DNA from: CAVPWP01 sp050789285
GTDB lineage: Bacteria; Pseudomonadota; Alphaproteobacteria; Rhodobacterales; Rhodobacteraceae
Reading direction: 5' to 3'
DNA: 64,000 nucleotides
Assembly (NCBI RefSeq): GCF_050789285.1
Contig: NZ_JBOUVX010000002.1
Coordinates: 310,001 to 374,000 of the forward strand
In this document: piece after piece, positions 41,815 through 50,428 of the stretch
Numbering within the stretch: position 1 is the first letter of the stretch
Layout of the letters: each line of letters starts with the position of its first letter
Notes under the pieces: generated by a model
The model's input: only the letters and a program-made list of their open reading frames with translations
What the model was told of the DNA's origin: nothing
Database searches by the model: none
Made by a program: the position numbers and the translations under genes

Positions 41815-42204
41815 TCACTGATCCGAGGCAAGTCCCGAGGTGACCGACACGGGTTCCGCAACCGCGACAGGCGCGTCCCATTCGGTCACGCCGATATGGA
41901 CGCTGACGCCGAGGTCGACGATGGAGGCAAAGCTCTGCGCTCGGCCGTTGTCCGGGTCGAAGTCGCTCACCTCCACCGACAGGGCCCGATTGGTACAGTC
42001 GCGCCATTGCCGCCGAAGACACTCTCGCGTCCGGAAGGTCACCCGTTCGTCGTGCGTGGCGCCGTCCGAAAAGGCGATGGTCCGCTCGATGATCAGCCCC
42101 TCGGCGAACGCCGCAAACGGTGCCGCGGGAATGACAAGAGTGCTGAGGGCCCGTTGTATCAGGTAGTTCCTGAACCCAGTTGGCCGCGCGAGGACTGGAT
42201 TGAA
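41815..42204 (-). pseudogene. Possible decayed gene fragment on the minus strand
   Basis: A minus-strand frame reads from just after a TGA (about 42205) to a stop at 41815 with normal GC-rich third positions: NYLIQRALSTLVIPAAPFA, then FAEGLIIERTIAFSDGATH, RVTFRTRECLRRQWRDCTN, and the C-terminus SVHIGVTEWDAPVAVAEP. It looks coding, but no ATG, GTG or TTG start exists before the GTG at 42042, which would leave only 75 residues. It may be the 3' remnant of a lost gene or use a rare start. No family recognised. The rest of 41571-42364 shows no supportable gene. Confidence 0.4.
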
Positions 42205-42364
42205 TCAAGTGCTCTGCTGGCCGTGGCACGTCGGCGGGTCCTGCGCCGGGCCGCAGGGGCGGTCGATCGCGGGCAGGGCGGTGAATGGACGCCCATGCCA
42301 GCAATTTCTCTTCTGGGAATCTCCCGCGTGCTCTACCCATCACGTGGCAGCAGGGAGACATGAG

Positions 42365-43282
42365 ATGGATTGGCTGAGGACGCTTCCGGGAGTGGTCTTC
42401 TGGTGGGGCTGGGGGATGGTGGCGCTGCTTGCCGCGGGCTCGCTCTACGCGACGTGGTGGGCGCGTCGGAACGCCAAGGTGATCGGCGCGCAGACCCCGC
42501 GGGATGTGTCGGACCTTTCCGAAGGTCTCCACCTGGCCTGGGGCAGAACCGTCGGACCCGAACTTGCGGCCCCACTGACCCGGCGTCCCTGCGTCTGGTG
42601 GAAGGCCGAGGTCTGGGAGTCGGTGCGCGAAGCGGACGCCTCGGGCAAGTATCGCCACGTCTGGCGACAGATCGCGCAGGAAGAATCCGACCGACCGCTT
42701 CTGTTCGGGGACGACAGGACCTGGGCGGCAGTCTGGGCCAACGGCGCAACCGTGATGTCCTCGGAATGGTCGGACTGGCGTGGCCAGAACTTCCCGCCCG
42801 AGGACCGTTCGCCTCCCCTCAATGCCTCCGGCGCGCCGGGTGGCGGCATCCGGCATGACGTGCAGGGCACCTTTGGCCCCCGCTTCCGTTATGTCGAGCA
42901 GACCATCGGGATCGACGTGCCGTTCTTCGCCCTGGGCGAGGTCACCCGATCCGACCCCGCGCTGTACCAACCGGACGACGAAGACGATGACGATGCCGAC
43001 CCGGACGCGGGCTTCGGGGATGACGGCGGGTCCGGGGATCTCTGGCGGCCCGAGCCGTCGCGCCTGGGCCAGTTCCCCACGCCCGACGACGTGATCGCCG
43101 CCGACATGTCCCGCGCGACATGGTCCGTTACGGCGGCGCGCGGAAAGCCGTTCCTGCTGTCGACCGATCATCCCGACGCGATCAGCGCCGAGCAGGAGCT
43201 TGGCGCCAAGGGCGGCCTGATCATGGGCGGCCTCTTCGCGGCGACTGCAATGCTGCTGCTCTGGCTGCGCTACGCGTCCTGA
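42365..43282 (+). CDS. GIDE-like domain membrane protein
   Basis: 305 residues from the ATG at 42365 after AGGGAGACATG. A membrane segment at residues about 10-30 (VVFWWGWGMVALLAAGSLYATWW) and another at the C-terminus (GGLIMGGLFAATAMLLLWL, about 283-301) flank a soluble domain. The soluble domain has GRTVGPELAAPLTRRPCVWWKAEVWESV, the pattern of the BAM/GIDE domain found in mitochondrial MULAN and in bacterial homologues (a turn of P-L-T-x-x-P-C-V-W-W/Y followed by a strand). An acidic loop (PDDEDDDDADPDAGFGDDG) precedes the last helix. No RING domain is present. Function unknown; the assignment is tentative. Confidence 0.65.
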   Translation: MDWLRTLPGVVFWWGWGMVALLAAGSLYATWWARRNAKVIGAQTPRDVSDLSEGLHLAWGRTVGPELAAPLTRRPCVWWKAEVWESVREADASGKYRHVWRQIAQEESDRPLLFGDDRTWAAVWANGATVMSSEWSDWRGQNFPPEDRSPPLNASGAPGGGIRHDVQGTFGPRFRYVEQTIGIDVPFFALGEVTRSDPALYQPDDEDDDDADPDAGFGDDGGSGDLWRPEPSRLGQFPTPDDVIAADMSRATWSVTAARGKPFLLSTDHPDAISAEQELGAKGGLIMGGLFAATAMLLLWLRYAS

Positions 43283-43505
43283 CCGGTGCGGGGGGGGGCG
43301 CCTCGGAAGGGTCCGATGCGATCACCACAAATGCTTCATGGATCACAATTTTGTTTACAGAAACACTTTTCTACTGAACATGAGACGTGATGCGAGGCTC
43401 TGACGCGAGCGTCATTCAACCGGTGCACGCCGGGGAACGAGCGAACTTCCGGGCTGGCAGGTTCTGCCATTCTGATGTGTTCGCAACTTCTTTCCTGGTG
43501 AATTC
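43283..43505 (+). promoter_or_regulatory. Leader/promoter region of the RTX gene
   Basis: 223 bases without a gene. A relatively AT-rich patch at about 43335-43385 is the best promoter candidate in this GC-rich surrounding, but I cannot fix a -10/-35 pair. The RTX ATG is preceded only by a weak GGTG. Confidence 0.4.
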
Positions 43506-46500
43506 ATGGCTTTCATTACCGGTAACGACAATCCCAACCTTCTGAATGGGACCACGTCCGACGACATCATCCTCGCGCTGGGCGGAAACGACACCGTCTT
43601 TGCCGGAACGGGCAACGACAGCGTCGATGGCGGCGACGGCAACGATGTTGTCTATGGCGGTGGCGGTGCAGACACGATTGTCGGTGGCACCGGCGCGGAT
43701 CTGCTGTTCGGCGAAGCCGACAACGACAGCATCCTGGGCGACATCGGAAACGACACGGTCAATGGCGGCGGCGGCGAAGACATCCTGCGCGGCGGCGCCG
43801 GGAGCGACTCGATCGACGGCGGCGACGATGATGACGCGCTGTTCGGCGATGACGGGATCGACACGCTGGTCGGCGGACTTGGCGCCGACCGCCTGTTCGG
43901 AGGCACGGGCAACGACCTGCTGATCGGCGACGCGAACGACGAATATCTGTACGGTGGCATCGGCAGCGACATCATCGAGATCCGGTTCAGCGGTTCGGCC
44001 GCGTTTCAACCGGGCAGCATCATCTCCGGGATAGATGGCGCCACGGAAACGCCGGGTGCAGTCGACACGCTGAAACTGTCGCCCCTGACGACTGTCAGCG
44101 CCTACATCGATCTGCGCCTTGCCGAGATCGTGAGTATCGAGCGGTTGGAAATCGCTGACCCCTCTGGGGCCGTCGCCTTTTTCTACGCCGAGTTCAATGC
44201 CCAACAGTTCGGTAGCGGACTTTCGAATTCGCTGTTCGTAAACAGTGAGATCGGGAATGCCACAATCCTCATCAACATGAATGGTGCCACCAGCCTTCTG
44301 TTGAACGCCTGGACCTTTGGCCCATCGTGGGGCAACAGCACCCAAGTAATCGAAGTACGGGGCGGGGCTGGAAACGACTCCCTCGTTGGCTCATCACAGA
44401 AAGATCACCTGTTCGGAGAGGGCGGACACGACACGCTGCGCGGCGGTGGTGGACATGACGCGCTGCAAGGGGGGGGCGGCAACGACGTTCTGGATGGGGG
44501 AACGGGCAATGACCTTCTCCTTGGCGGAGACGGGAACGACAACTTGTCCGGTGGTGCCGGAAACGACCATCTTCGCGGCAACAATGGCGACGATATCCTT
44601 TCCGACACAGATACCGAGCACTCTTCAAGCGAGTTTTCTGGTGACGCGGGCACCGACACGTTGGTGATCGCGAACGCGGTTGGGGCGCAGTTTCAGGGGG
44701 CATTGGTCCGGTCGATCGAGCGGCTGCAATTCTCGCAGGCCATCGCCAATGACCGCATCGCGCAGTTCGAAGCGCAGCAGTTCGACGGCGGCTACGGAAG
44801 TTTCACCACCACGAACGGTCTTGCCGCCAACCTGCACGTCATCGGCGCCGCGTTCACGCAGACCTCGCGCGAGATCGTCCTGGTCACCATGACGTCGGCC
44901 AATCCCGACCGCACGGTCACCGAGTTTTCCGCCGCCGGCTTCACCTTCGAGACCTGGGGCGGACAGGGTGAGTACGTCCAGATCGACGGCACGCCCATGC
45001 GCGATCGCATCGAAGGGTCGAGCGGCGCCGACCTGCTGCGCGGGTTCGGGTCGAGGGATACGCTGATCGGGGGCGCCGGCGCCGACACGCTGGACGGCGG
45101 TGACAGTTCTGAGGACGTAGCAGACTATTCGGCGTCGAACGCCGGGGTGACGATGGCAGCGCCCGGCACGATCACCGGCGGCCATGCTACGGGTGACGTG
45201 CTGATCGGGATCGAGAACTTCATCGGCTCGAACTTCGACGATGTGCTGCGGTTGGGTGCGACCGGACGGGACCTTGTCGGAAATGCGGGCAACGACAACC
45301 TGATCGGAAACGATCTGGAAAACGACTTCATCGGAGGGGCAGGCGCCGACACCCTGAACGGTGGCGGGGGCCTCGATCTTGCGGACTACAGCGGTTCGGA
45401 CGCGGGCGTCACGATGTCCGCGGTGGGCGTCATCACCGGCGGACACGCCACCGGCGACGTGCTGATCTCCATCGAGAATTTCATCGGAAGTGCCTTCAAC
45501 GATGTTCTGCGCAGCGGGCCCGAGAACAACCTGGTCCTCGCCCTTGCCGGCGACGACCAGGTGTTCGGAGGCGGCGGAAACGACGTTCTCGCCGGCGGCG
45601 ACGGCAATGACACCTTGTGGGGCGAGGACGGCAACGATGCCCTCGAAGCCAATGCGGGGATCGACGCGCTGTATGGCGGGTCGGGGGACGATTCCCTCAA
45701 CATCGAAAGCGGTATCCCGATCGGTGCGGTCTATGACGGCGGCGCCGGCAACGACCGTCTCCTTGTTAAATTCAATGGCATATTTGCATATTTGCAGTTT
45801 GCCACCATCACCGGGATCGAGTCCCTTATCTACAATCCGCTGATCGATTCGGGGCTGAACATCACCTTCGAGGCCAGCCAGTTCGTGGGCAACCACGGCA
45901 ATCTGACGGTGACCAGCGGACTTTCCGAAACCCTGCAGATCACGGGGGCGAATGCCGGCGCGTTCGTCGATAGCCTGTGGATCAACATGGAACGCACCTC
46001 GGGCCCGCCGGCTACCACCCCCTCGGTCACCAACTTCTCGGCGGCAGGTTTCACCTTCTCGAACTGGGGCGCCGAGGATGTCGTGCGGATCGAGGGCACG
46101 GCAGCCAACAACCTTATCACCGGGTCTTCGCAATACGACCAGTTGTTGGGCGGAGGGGGCAACGATACGCTTCGCGGCGGCGCCGGAAACGACAGGGTTG
46201 AGGGCGGCGCCGGAAACGATCTTCTTTTCGGCGGAAGCGGCAATGACAGTCTTCTGGGGGGCATCAACCAGGACACGCTTTATGGCGACGCCGGCAATGA
46301 CACGCTGGATGGTGGCGAGAACTCGGACCGCTACTTTCTTTCCGACGCGCTCGACCTCCTGAACGACACTGGCACCGTCGGCTATGACGAGGCCTTCATC
46401 ACTTCGGTCACCGGGGTGAATTTCAACGCCTTTGTCATGAAGGGGATCGAACGGGTCAACGGGTTCGACGGCAATGACACCCTCAACGCCCAAACCGCGT

Positions 46501-47273
46501 CGACGGCCTGGGTCCTGTCGGGCGAGAATGGTGACGACCTTCTCGCGGCGAGTCCGCATGGCGATACCTTGCTTGGGGGCGCCGGAAACGACGTTCTGCT
46601 CGGCGGAGACGGCAACGACCAGATGCTTGGCGGAACCGGGAACGACAGCTTCTACGGCGGGAACGGCGACGACACGTTCTTCATCGGCGAATCCGGCGAC
46701 TTCGTGGGGAACGGCAACGCCGGATTCGACAAGGCGCAGATCAACAACGCCGCGGGCGTGTCGATCGCGATCGGCACCTGGCTTGGGGTCGAGCGGGTGA
46801 ACGGCTTCACCGGCAACGACGCGATCGACGCGACCGGCTATGCCTGGACCCTGATCCTGGATGGCCGCGGGGGCAACGACACGCTGATCGGCGGCAGCGC
46901 GAATGATCTGTTCTACGCCGGCGATGGGAACGATTCCGTCTTCGGCGGCGCGGGCAACGATGCGTTGATCGGCGATGCCGGCAACGACAGCCTGAACGGC
47001 GGCGCCGGCGACGACTTCCTGCTGGGTCTTGGCGGCGCGGATGTCTTCGTCTTCGACGATGCCTGGGGCAAGGATGTGGTGAAAGACTTCACCGACGGGG
47101 TGGACCGGCTCAACTTCGCGCTGCATTCGGGCGTCAACGCGCTGTCGGACCTGGTCATCCAGCAGTCCGGCGCGAACACCCGGATCACGCTGGCGACACC
47201 GGGTGCGGACGTGCTGACGCTGGCCGATTTCGATGCGGCCGACCTGAGCGCGGCCGACTTCCAGTTCGCCTGA
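43506..47273 (+). CDS. RTX calcium-binding repeat protein, mosaic architecture
   Basis: 1255 residues and, by eye, no cysteine. No N-terminal Sec signal. RTX nonapeptide blocks (GGxGxDxUx, such as GGAGNDSLVG) occupy about residues 20-155, 285-370, 500-535, 585-625, 675-740, 865-940, 1005-1060 and 1120-1180. Between them are non-RTX modules: three of a 110-130-residue type (about 157-285, 382-497, 745-865), two GVTM-to-FIGS modules (about 538-584 and 624-671) and two ERVNGF modules (about 964-1013 and 1078-1127). The last 75 residues (WGKDVVKDFTDGVDRLNF to DFQFA) fit a type I secretion signal. No catalytic domain is recognisable, and no ABC exporter or membrane-fusion gene is adjacent. Likely a secreted or surface calcium-dependent structural or adhesive protein. 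Confidence 0.9.
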   Translation: MAFITGNDNPNLLNGTTSDDIILALGGNDTVFAGTGNDSVDGGDGNDVVYGGGGADTIVGGTGADLLFGEADNDSILGDIGNDTVNGGGGEDILRGGAGSDSIDGGDDDDALFGDDGIDTLVGGLGADRLFGGTGNDLLIGDANDEYLYGGIGSDIIEIRFSGSAAFQPGSIISGIDGATETPGAVDTLKLSPLTTVSAYIDLRLAEIVSIERLEIADPSGAVAFFYAEFNAQQFGSGLSNSLFVNSEIGNATILINMNGATSLLLNAWTFGPSWGNSTQVIEVRGGAGNDSLVGSSQKDHLFGEGGHDTLRGGGGHDALQGGGGNDVLDGGTGNDLLLGGDGNDNLSGGAGNDHLRGNNGDDILSDTDTEHSSSEFSGDAGTDTLVIANAVGAQFQGALVRSIERLQFSQAIANDRIAQFEAQQFDGGYGSFTTTNGLAANLHVIGAAFTQTSREIVLVTMTSANPDRTVTEFSAAGFTFETWGGQGEYVQIDGTPMRDRIEGSSGADLLRGFGSRDTLIGGAGADTLDGGDSSEDVADYSASNAGVTMAAPGTITGGHATGDVLIGIENFIGSNFDDVLRLGATGRDLVGNAGNDNLIGNDLENDFIGGAGADTLNGGGGLDLADYSGSDAGVTMSAVGVITGGHATGDVLISIENFIGSAFNDVLRSGPENNLVLALAGDDQVFGGGGNDVLAGGDGNDTLWGEDGNDALEANAGIDALYGGSGDDSLNIESGIPIGAVYDGGAGNDRLLVKFNGIFAYLQFATITGIESLIYNPLIDSGLNITFEASQFVGNHGNLTVTSGLSETLQITGANAGAFVDSLWINMERTSGPPATTPSVTNFSAAGFTFSNWGAEDVVRIEGTAANNLITGSSQYDQLLGGGGNDTLRGGAGNDRVEGGAGNDLLFGGSGNDSLLGGINQDTLYGDAGNDTLDGGENSDRYFLSDALDLLNDTGTVGYDEAFITSVTGVNFNAFVMKGIERVNGFDGNDTLNAQTASTAWVLSGENGDDLLAASPHGDTLLGGAGNDVLLGGDGNDQMLGGTGNDSFYGGNGDDTFFIGESGDFVGNGNAGFDKAQINNAAGVSIAIGTWLGVERVNGFTGNDAIDATGYAWTLILDGRGGNDTLIGGSANDLFYAGDGNDSVFGGAGNDALIGDAGNDSLNGGAGDDFLLGLGGADVFVFDDAWGKDVVKDFTDGVDRLNFALHSGVNALSDLVIQQSGANTRITLATPGADVLTLADFDAADLSAADFQFA

Positions 47274-47406
47274 ACGCGGTCAGGTCGATGCGTGGCGTCC
47301 GTGGCTGCGCGACCAACACTCGCCGTGTCGGCAGCGCGTCGCGAAGACCGGGGATGGCACGCCGGGCCGCCATCGGCGGACCTGATCCGGGGCGTCGGCG
47401 TCGCCG

Positions 47407-47937
47407 TCAGGCCCGAACCAGGGACCCGAAGATGCGCGCCTTGTGCTGCTCCATGTAGATTTGCAGCCAGGGTGTGAAGCGCTCGGGCCAGCGCCCGATC
47501 TCGGCGGCCAGGTCGTAGATGTCGATCCAGCGCACCTCGGCCACTTCCTCGGGGTTTGGCGCGACCTTCAGGTCAAGGGTCGCCTCGGCCAGGAAGATAT
47601 CCACCAGCTCATGTTCGATCAGCCCGGCGCCCACGTCGGCGCGATACTCCACCCTGTCGCGATGCGACGGGAAAAGCCCGGTGATGCCCAACTCCTCACG
47701 CAGCCGCCGCACGGCGCAATCGACGGGCGTCTCGTCCCACAGCGGATGGGTGCAGCAGGTGTTCGCCCAAAGGCCCGGGGTGTGGTACTTGGTCGCCGCG
47801 CGCTTCTGGATCAGCACCTTGCCGCCGGCCATCACGAAGACCGACACGGCCTTGTGGCGCAGCCCGCGGCGATGCACCTCGAGCTTCTCGACGGGGGTCA
47901 GGCGGCCGTTCACCCAGGCGGGGATCAAGTCGGTCAT
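47407..47937 (-). CDS. idi: Isopentenyl-diphosphate delta-isomerase Idi (type 1)
   Basis: Interconverts isopentenyl and dimethylallyl diphosphate, supplying prenyl units for carotenoids and the bacteriochlorophyll tail. From the ATG at 47937, overlapping the bchP stop (ATGA), it has 176 residues, the length of ORF176 in the Rhodobacter capsulatus photosynthesis cluster. The Nudix-like core has the catalytic cysteine in NTCCTHPLWDET, the glutamates in RRLREELGI, and VDIFLAEATLDLKVAPNPEEVAEVRWI. Last gene of the leftward bchG operon. 47274-47406 downstream shows nothing I can support. Confidence 0.95.
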   Translation of the reverse strand: MTDLIPAWVNGRLTPVEKLEVHRRGLRHKAVSVFVMAGGKVLIQKRAATKYHTPGLWANTCCTHPLWDETPVDCAVRRLREELGITGLFPSHRDRVEYRADVGAGLIEHELVDIFLAEATLDLKVAPNPEEVAEVRWIDIYDLAAEIGRWPERFTPWLQIYMEQHKARIFGSLVRA

Positions 47938-49148
47938 ACGTAGGCTTCCGGTACCAGCCGGGTCAGGTGGGCAAGGTTCTTCAGCCCGATCTTGAGGTGC
48001 GCCAGCGGACGCGCCTTCACGAGCTTCTTGTTCATATAGGCTTCGAACGTAAGCTTCTGCACGTCGACATCGTGACACAGGCTGACGAACCGCTCGCGCC
48101 GCTCGTCGGACCGGTAATAGGCGTCCTGCATCGAGCGCAGCACCTTGAAGACGGTCTTGTGCTCTTTCATGAAAAGCTTCCGCGCCAGGGCAAGGTCGCG
48201 CGCCCGCCCCGAGGCAAGCGCCGCCTGTGCCGCCGTCGCAGCCACGCGCCCGCCGACCATCGCGTAATAGATGCCTTCGCCCGAGGACGGCGCAACCACC
48301 CCTGCCGCGTCGCCCGCAAGCACCACGTCCCGCCCGTTGTCCCAGCGGTCCAGCGGTTTGAGGGGGATCGGCGCGCCTTCCTTGCGGATCGTCTCGCAGT
48401 CGGTCAGACCCGCGGCGGCGCGCAGGTCCGCGGTGGCCTTCTTCAGGTCGAAATCGGGATCTTCCGTTCCCATCCCGACCGAGGCCGACGCTCCGTGCGG
48501 GAAAACCCAGCCATAAAAGTCGGGGCTGATCGCGCCATCATAGACCACGTCGCAGCGCGTGGGATCATAGGCGCGAAGATCCAGCGCCTCGCCCGGGCGG
48601 GCATTGCGCTCGGGTGCCTTTATGATCTCGTGATAGGCGATGACGTAGGGGATGCTTTCGCCCCCCGGCACCTCGGTCCGCGCCACGTTCGACCGCGCTC
48701 CATCCGCGCCGATCACGATCTTGCCCGTCAGCCGCATCTCGTTGCCCGAGACCTTGTCGCGGAACACGACATGGGTGCCGGTCGCGTCGCGCTCGATCCG
48801 CTTGAAGGTGCCCGTATTGCGGTGCGCCCCTGCCTTCGCCGCACGCTTGCGCAGGAACTCGTCGAAATGTTCACGGTCGACCATGCCGACAAAGCCGTTC
48901 TCGATCGGGATGTCGACCATCCGGTGCGTGGGCGAGATCATGCGCGCGGTATTGATCCGGGCGACAAGCTGGCTGTCGGGGATGTCGAAGTCCTGGATCA
49001 GTCGGGGCGGAATGGCCCCACCGCAGGGCTTGATCCGGCCTGCCCTGTCAAGGAAGGCGACCTTCCGGCCGGCCCGCGCCAGATCCTCGGCGGCGGTGGC
49101 GCCGGATGGCCCCCCACCGATGACGACGACATCGTAGACCATGGTCAT
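47934..49148 (-). CDS. bchP: Geranylgeranyl diphosphate/bacteriochlorophyllide reductase BchP
   Basis: Reduces the geranylgeranyl tail to phytyl on bacteriochlorophyll a. 404 residues from the ATG at 49148 (MTMVYDVVVIGGG), which overlaps the previous stop as ATGA. FAD-binding VVVIGGGPSGATAAEDLARAG near residue 7, then GADGARSNVAR and VVLAGDAAGVVAPSSGEGIYYAMVGGRVAA are family landmarks. Tightly coupled to the pucC-like gene and idi. Confidence 0.95.
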   Translation of the reverse strand: MTMVYDVVVIGGGPSGATAAEDLARAGRKVAFLDRAGRIKPCGGAIPPRLIQDFDIPDSQLVARINTARMISPTHRMVDIPIENGFVGMVDREHFDEFLRKRAAKAGAHRNTGTFKRIERDATGTHVVFRDKVSGNEMRLTGKIVIGADGARSNVARTEVPGGESIPYVIAYHEIIKAPERNARPGEALDLRAYDPTRCDVVYDGAISPDFYGWVFPHGASASVGMGTEDPDFDLKKATADLRAAAGLTDCETIRKEGAPIPLKPLDRWDNGRDVVLAGDAAGVVAPSSGEGIYYAMVGGRVAATAAQAALASGRARDLALARKLFMKEHKTVFKVLRSMQDAYYRSDERRERFVSLCHDVDVQKLTFEAYMNKKLVKARPLAHLKIGLKNLAHLTRLVPEAYV

Positions 49149-50428
49149 TCTCCCGGAACCAGATGGGGCGACGACCGCGCGGGGGCGCGGTCCATGATGC
49201 GCGCGGCCATGACGGCCGCCGCGACGAAAAGAAGGGCCTCGGCGACGAAGACCGTACCGAAGGCCGTGGCGTCATCGGTCAGGCCGCGCATCGCGTCGGC
49301 CGCTGTCGCGCCCAGAAGCCCGCCGAAACCCGCGGCCATCGCCTGCGCGGCGCCCCACAGGCCCATGCGCGTGCCTTCCCGCTTGTCGCGGCCTTCGCTG
49401 GCCAGCGCCATCATCGACCCGATGGCCGCGACCGCGAACATGCCGTTGAAAAGGCCAAGCAGCATGACCGCCGGCACCAGCAGCGGCGCGCCCGTCTGAC
49501 CGATCATCGAGATCAGCGCCAGGACCGCGGCCGACCCCAGGCACCCCGCCATCACCCAGGCCCGCAGGCTTCCAAGGCGCAGGCCGGTGGCGGCGATGCC
49601 CACGATCAGCATCCCAAGAAACACGCCACCGTTCTGCGCGCCGGCAAGCTGGGTGGATTGTCCCGGCGTGAACCCGAAGACAAGCCCGGCATAGGGTTCC
49701 AGGATCAGTTCCTGCATGAAGAAGGCCGTCATCGACAGGAAGACGAAGACGGTGAAGTTGCGCGCCCGCCGTTCGGCCCAGATCTCGGCCAGCCCGTGGC
49801 GGAAGGACTGTGCCTCGGGTTCGGGCCGGGTCTCGATGCCGCGGGCGACGCCCCAGACCGCAAGACAGGTCAGGACGAAGGCGCCCGACGTCACCACGGC
49901 CACGATCCTGAGAAGCAGTTCGGGGCTGTAGGGCTCGAGGAAGCGGCCCACCAGCACCGCGGTCATCGCGATGCCGAAGATCATCATCAGCCAGGTGATG
50001 GTGGCCGCCGCGGCCCGCCGCCGCGGAGCCGTCGCGGTGGCCAGAAGCGCAAGAAGCGAAGTCCCCGAGGCGCCGACGCCCAGTCCGATCAGGGCATAGG
50101 CCAGGATCGACAGCGCAAGGCCCGCACCGAAGCGCCCGTCAAGAACCGGGATTGCCGTCGCCGCCAGCATCGCGCCAAGGCCAAGCGCCGCCATGCCGCC
50201 GACGATCCATCGGTTGCGGTGCCCGCCCCGGTCGGACAGGAACCCCCAGTTCGGCCGCGTGATCTGGATGCCATAATGCAGCGCCACAAGAAATCCGGGC
50301 AGCACGGCCGGCAACGCAAGCTCGACGACCATCAGCCGGTTCAGCGTCGATGTCGTCAGCACCACCACCGATCCCAGCGCCATCTGCACCAGGCCAAGCC
50401 GGACGATGGACAGCCACGACAGCGTCAT
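49145..50428 (-). CDS. PucC/BchG2-type MFS protein (light-harvesting assembly or pigment carrier)
   Basis: 427 residues from the ATG at 50428, overlapping the bchG stop (ATGA). About twelve membrane segments. Its start, LSIVRLGLVQMALGSVVVLTTSTLNRLMVVEL, and FVFLSMTAFFMQELILEPYAG are typical of the PucC/LhaA/ORF428 family. The Rhodobacter capsulatus ORF428 occupies the same bchP-bchG position. A role in light-harvesting complex assembly or bacteriochlorophyll delivery is inferred from paralogues. Confidence 0.88.
   Translation of the reverse strand: MTLSWLSIVRLGLVQMALGSVVVLTTSTLNRLMVVELALPAVLPGFLVALHYGIQITRPNWGFLSDRGGHRNRWIVGGMAALGLGAMLAATAIPVLDGRFGAGLALSILAYALIGLGVGASGTSLLALLATATAPRRRAAAATITWLMMIFGIAMTAVLVGRFLEPYSPELLLRIVAVVTSGAFVLTCLAVWGVARGIETRPEPEAQSFRHGLAEIWAERRARNFTVFVFLSMTAFFMQELILEPYAGLVFGFTPGQSTQLAGAQNGGVFLGMLIVGIAATGLRLGSLRAWVMAGCLGSAAVLALISMIGQTGAPLLVPAVMLLGLFNGMFAVAAIGSMMALASEGRDKREGTRMGLWGAAQAMAAGFGGLLGATAADAMRGLTDDATAFGTVFVAEALLFVAAAVMAARIMDRAPARSSPHLVPGE

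Noticed and set aside
44625..47126. Long minus-strand frame of over 800 codons opposite the RTX gene
   Set aside because: Open only because the RTX repeats (GGCGGCAACGAC and variants) lack stops on the other strand. The product is repetitive and shows no domain.
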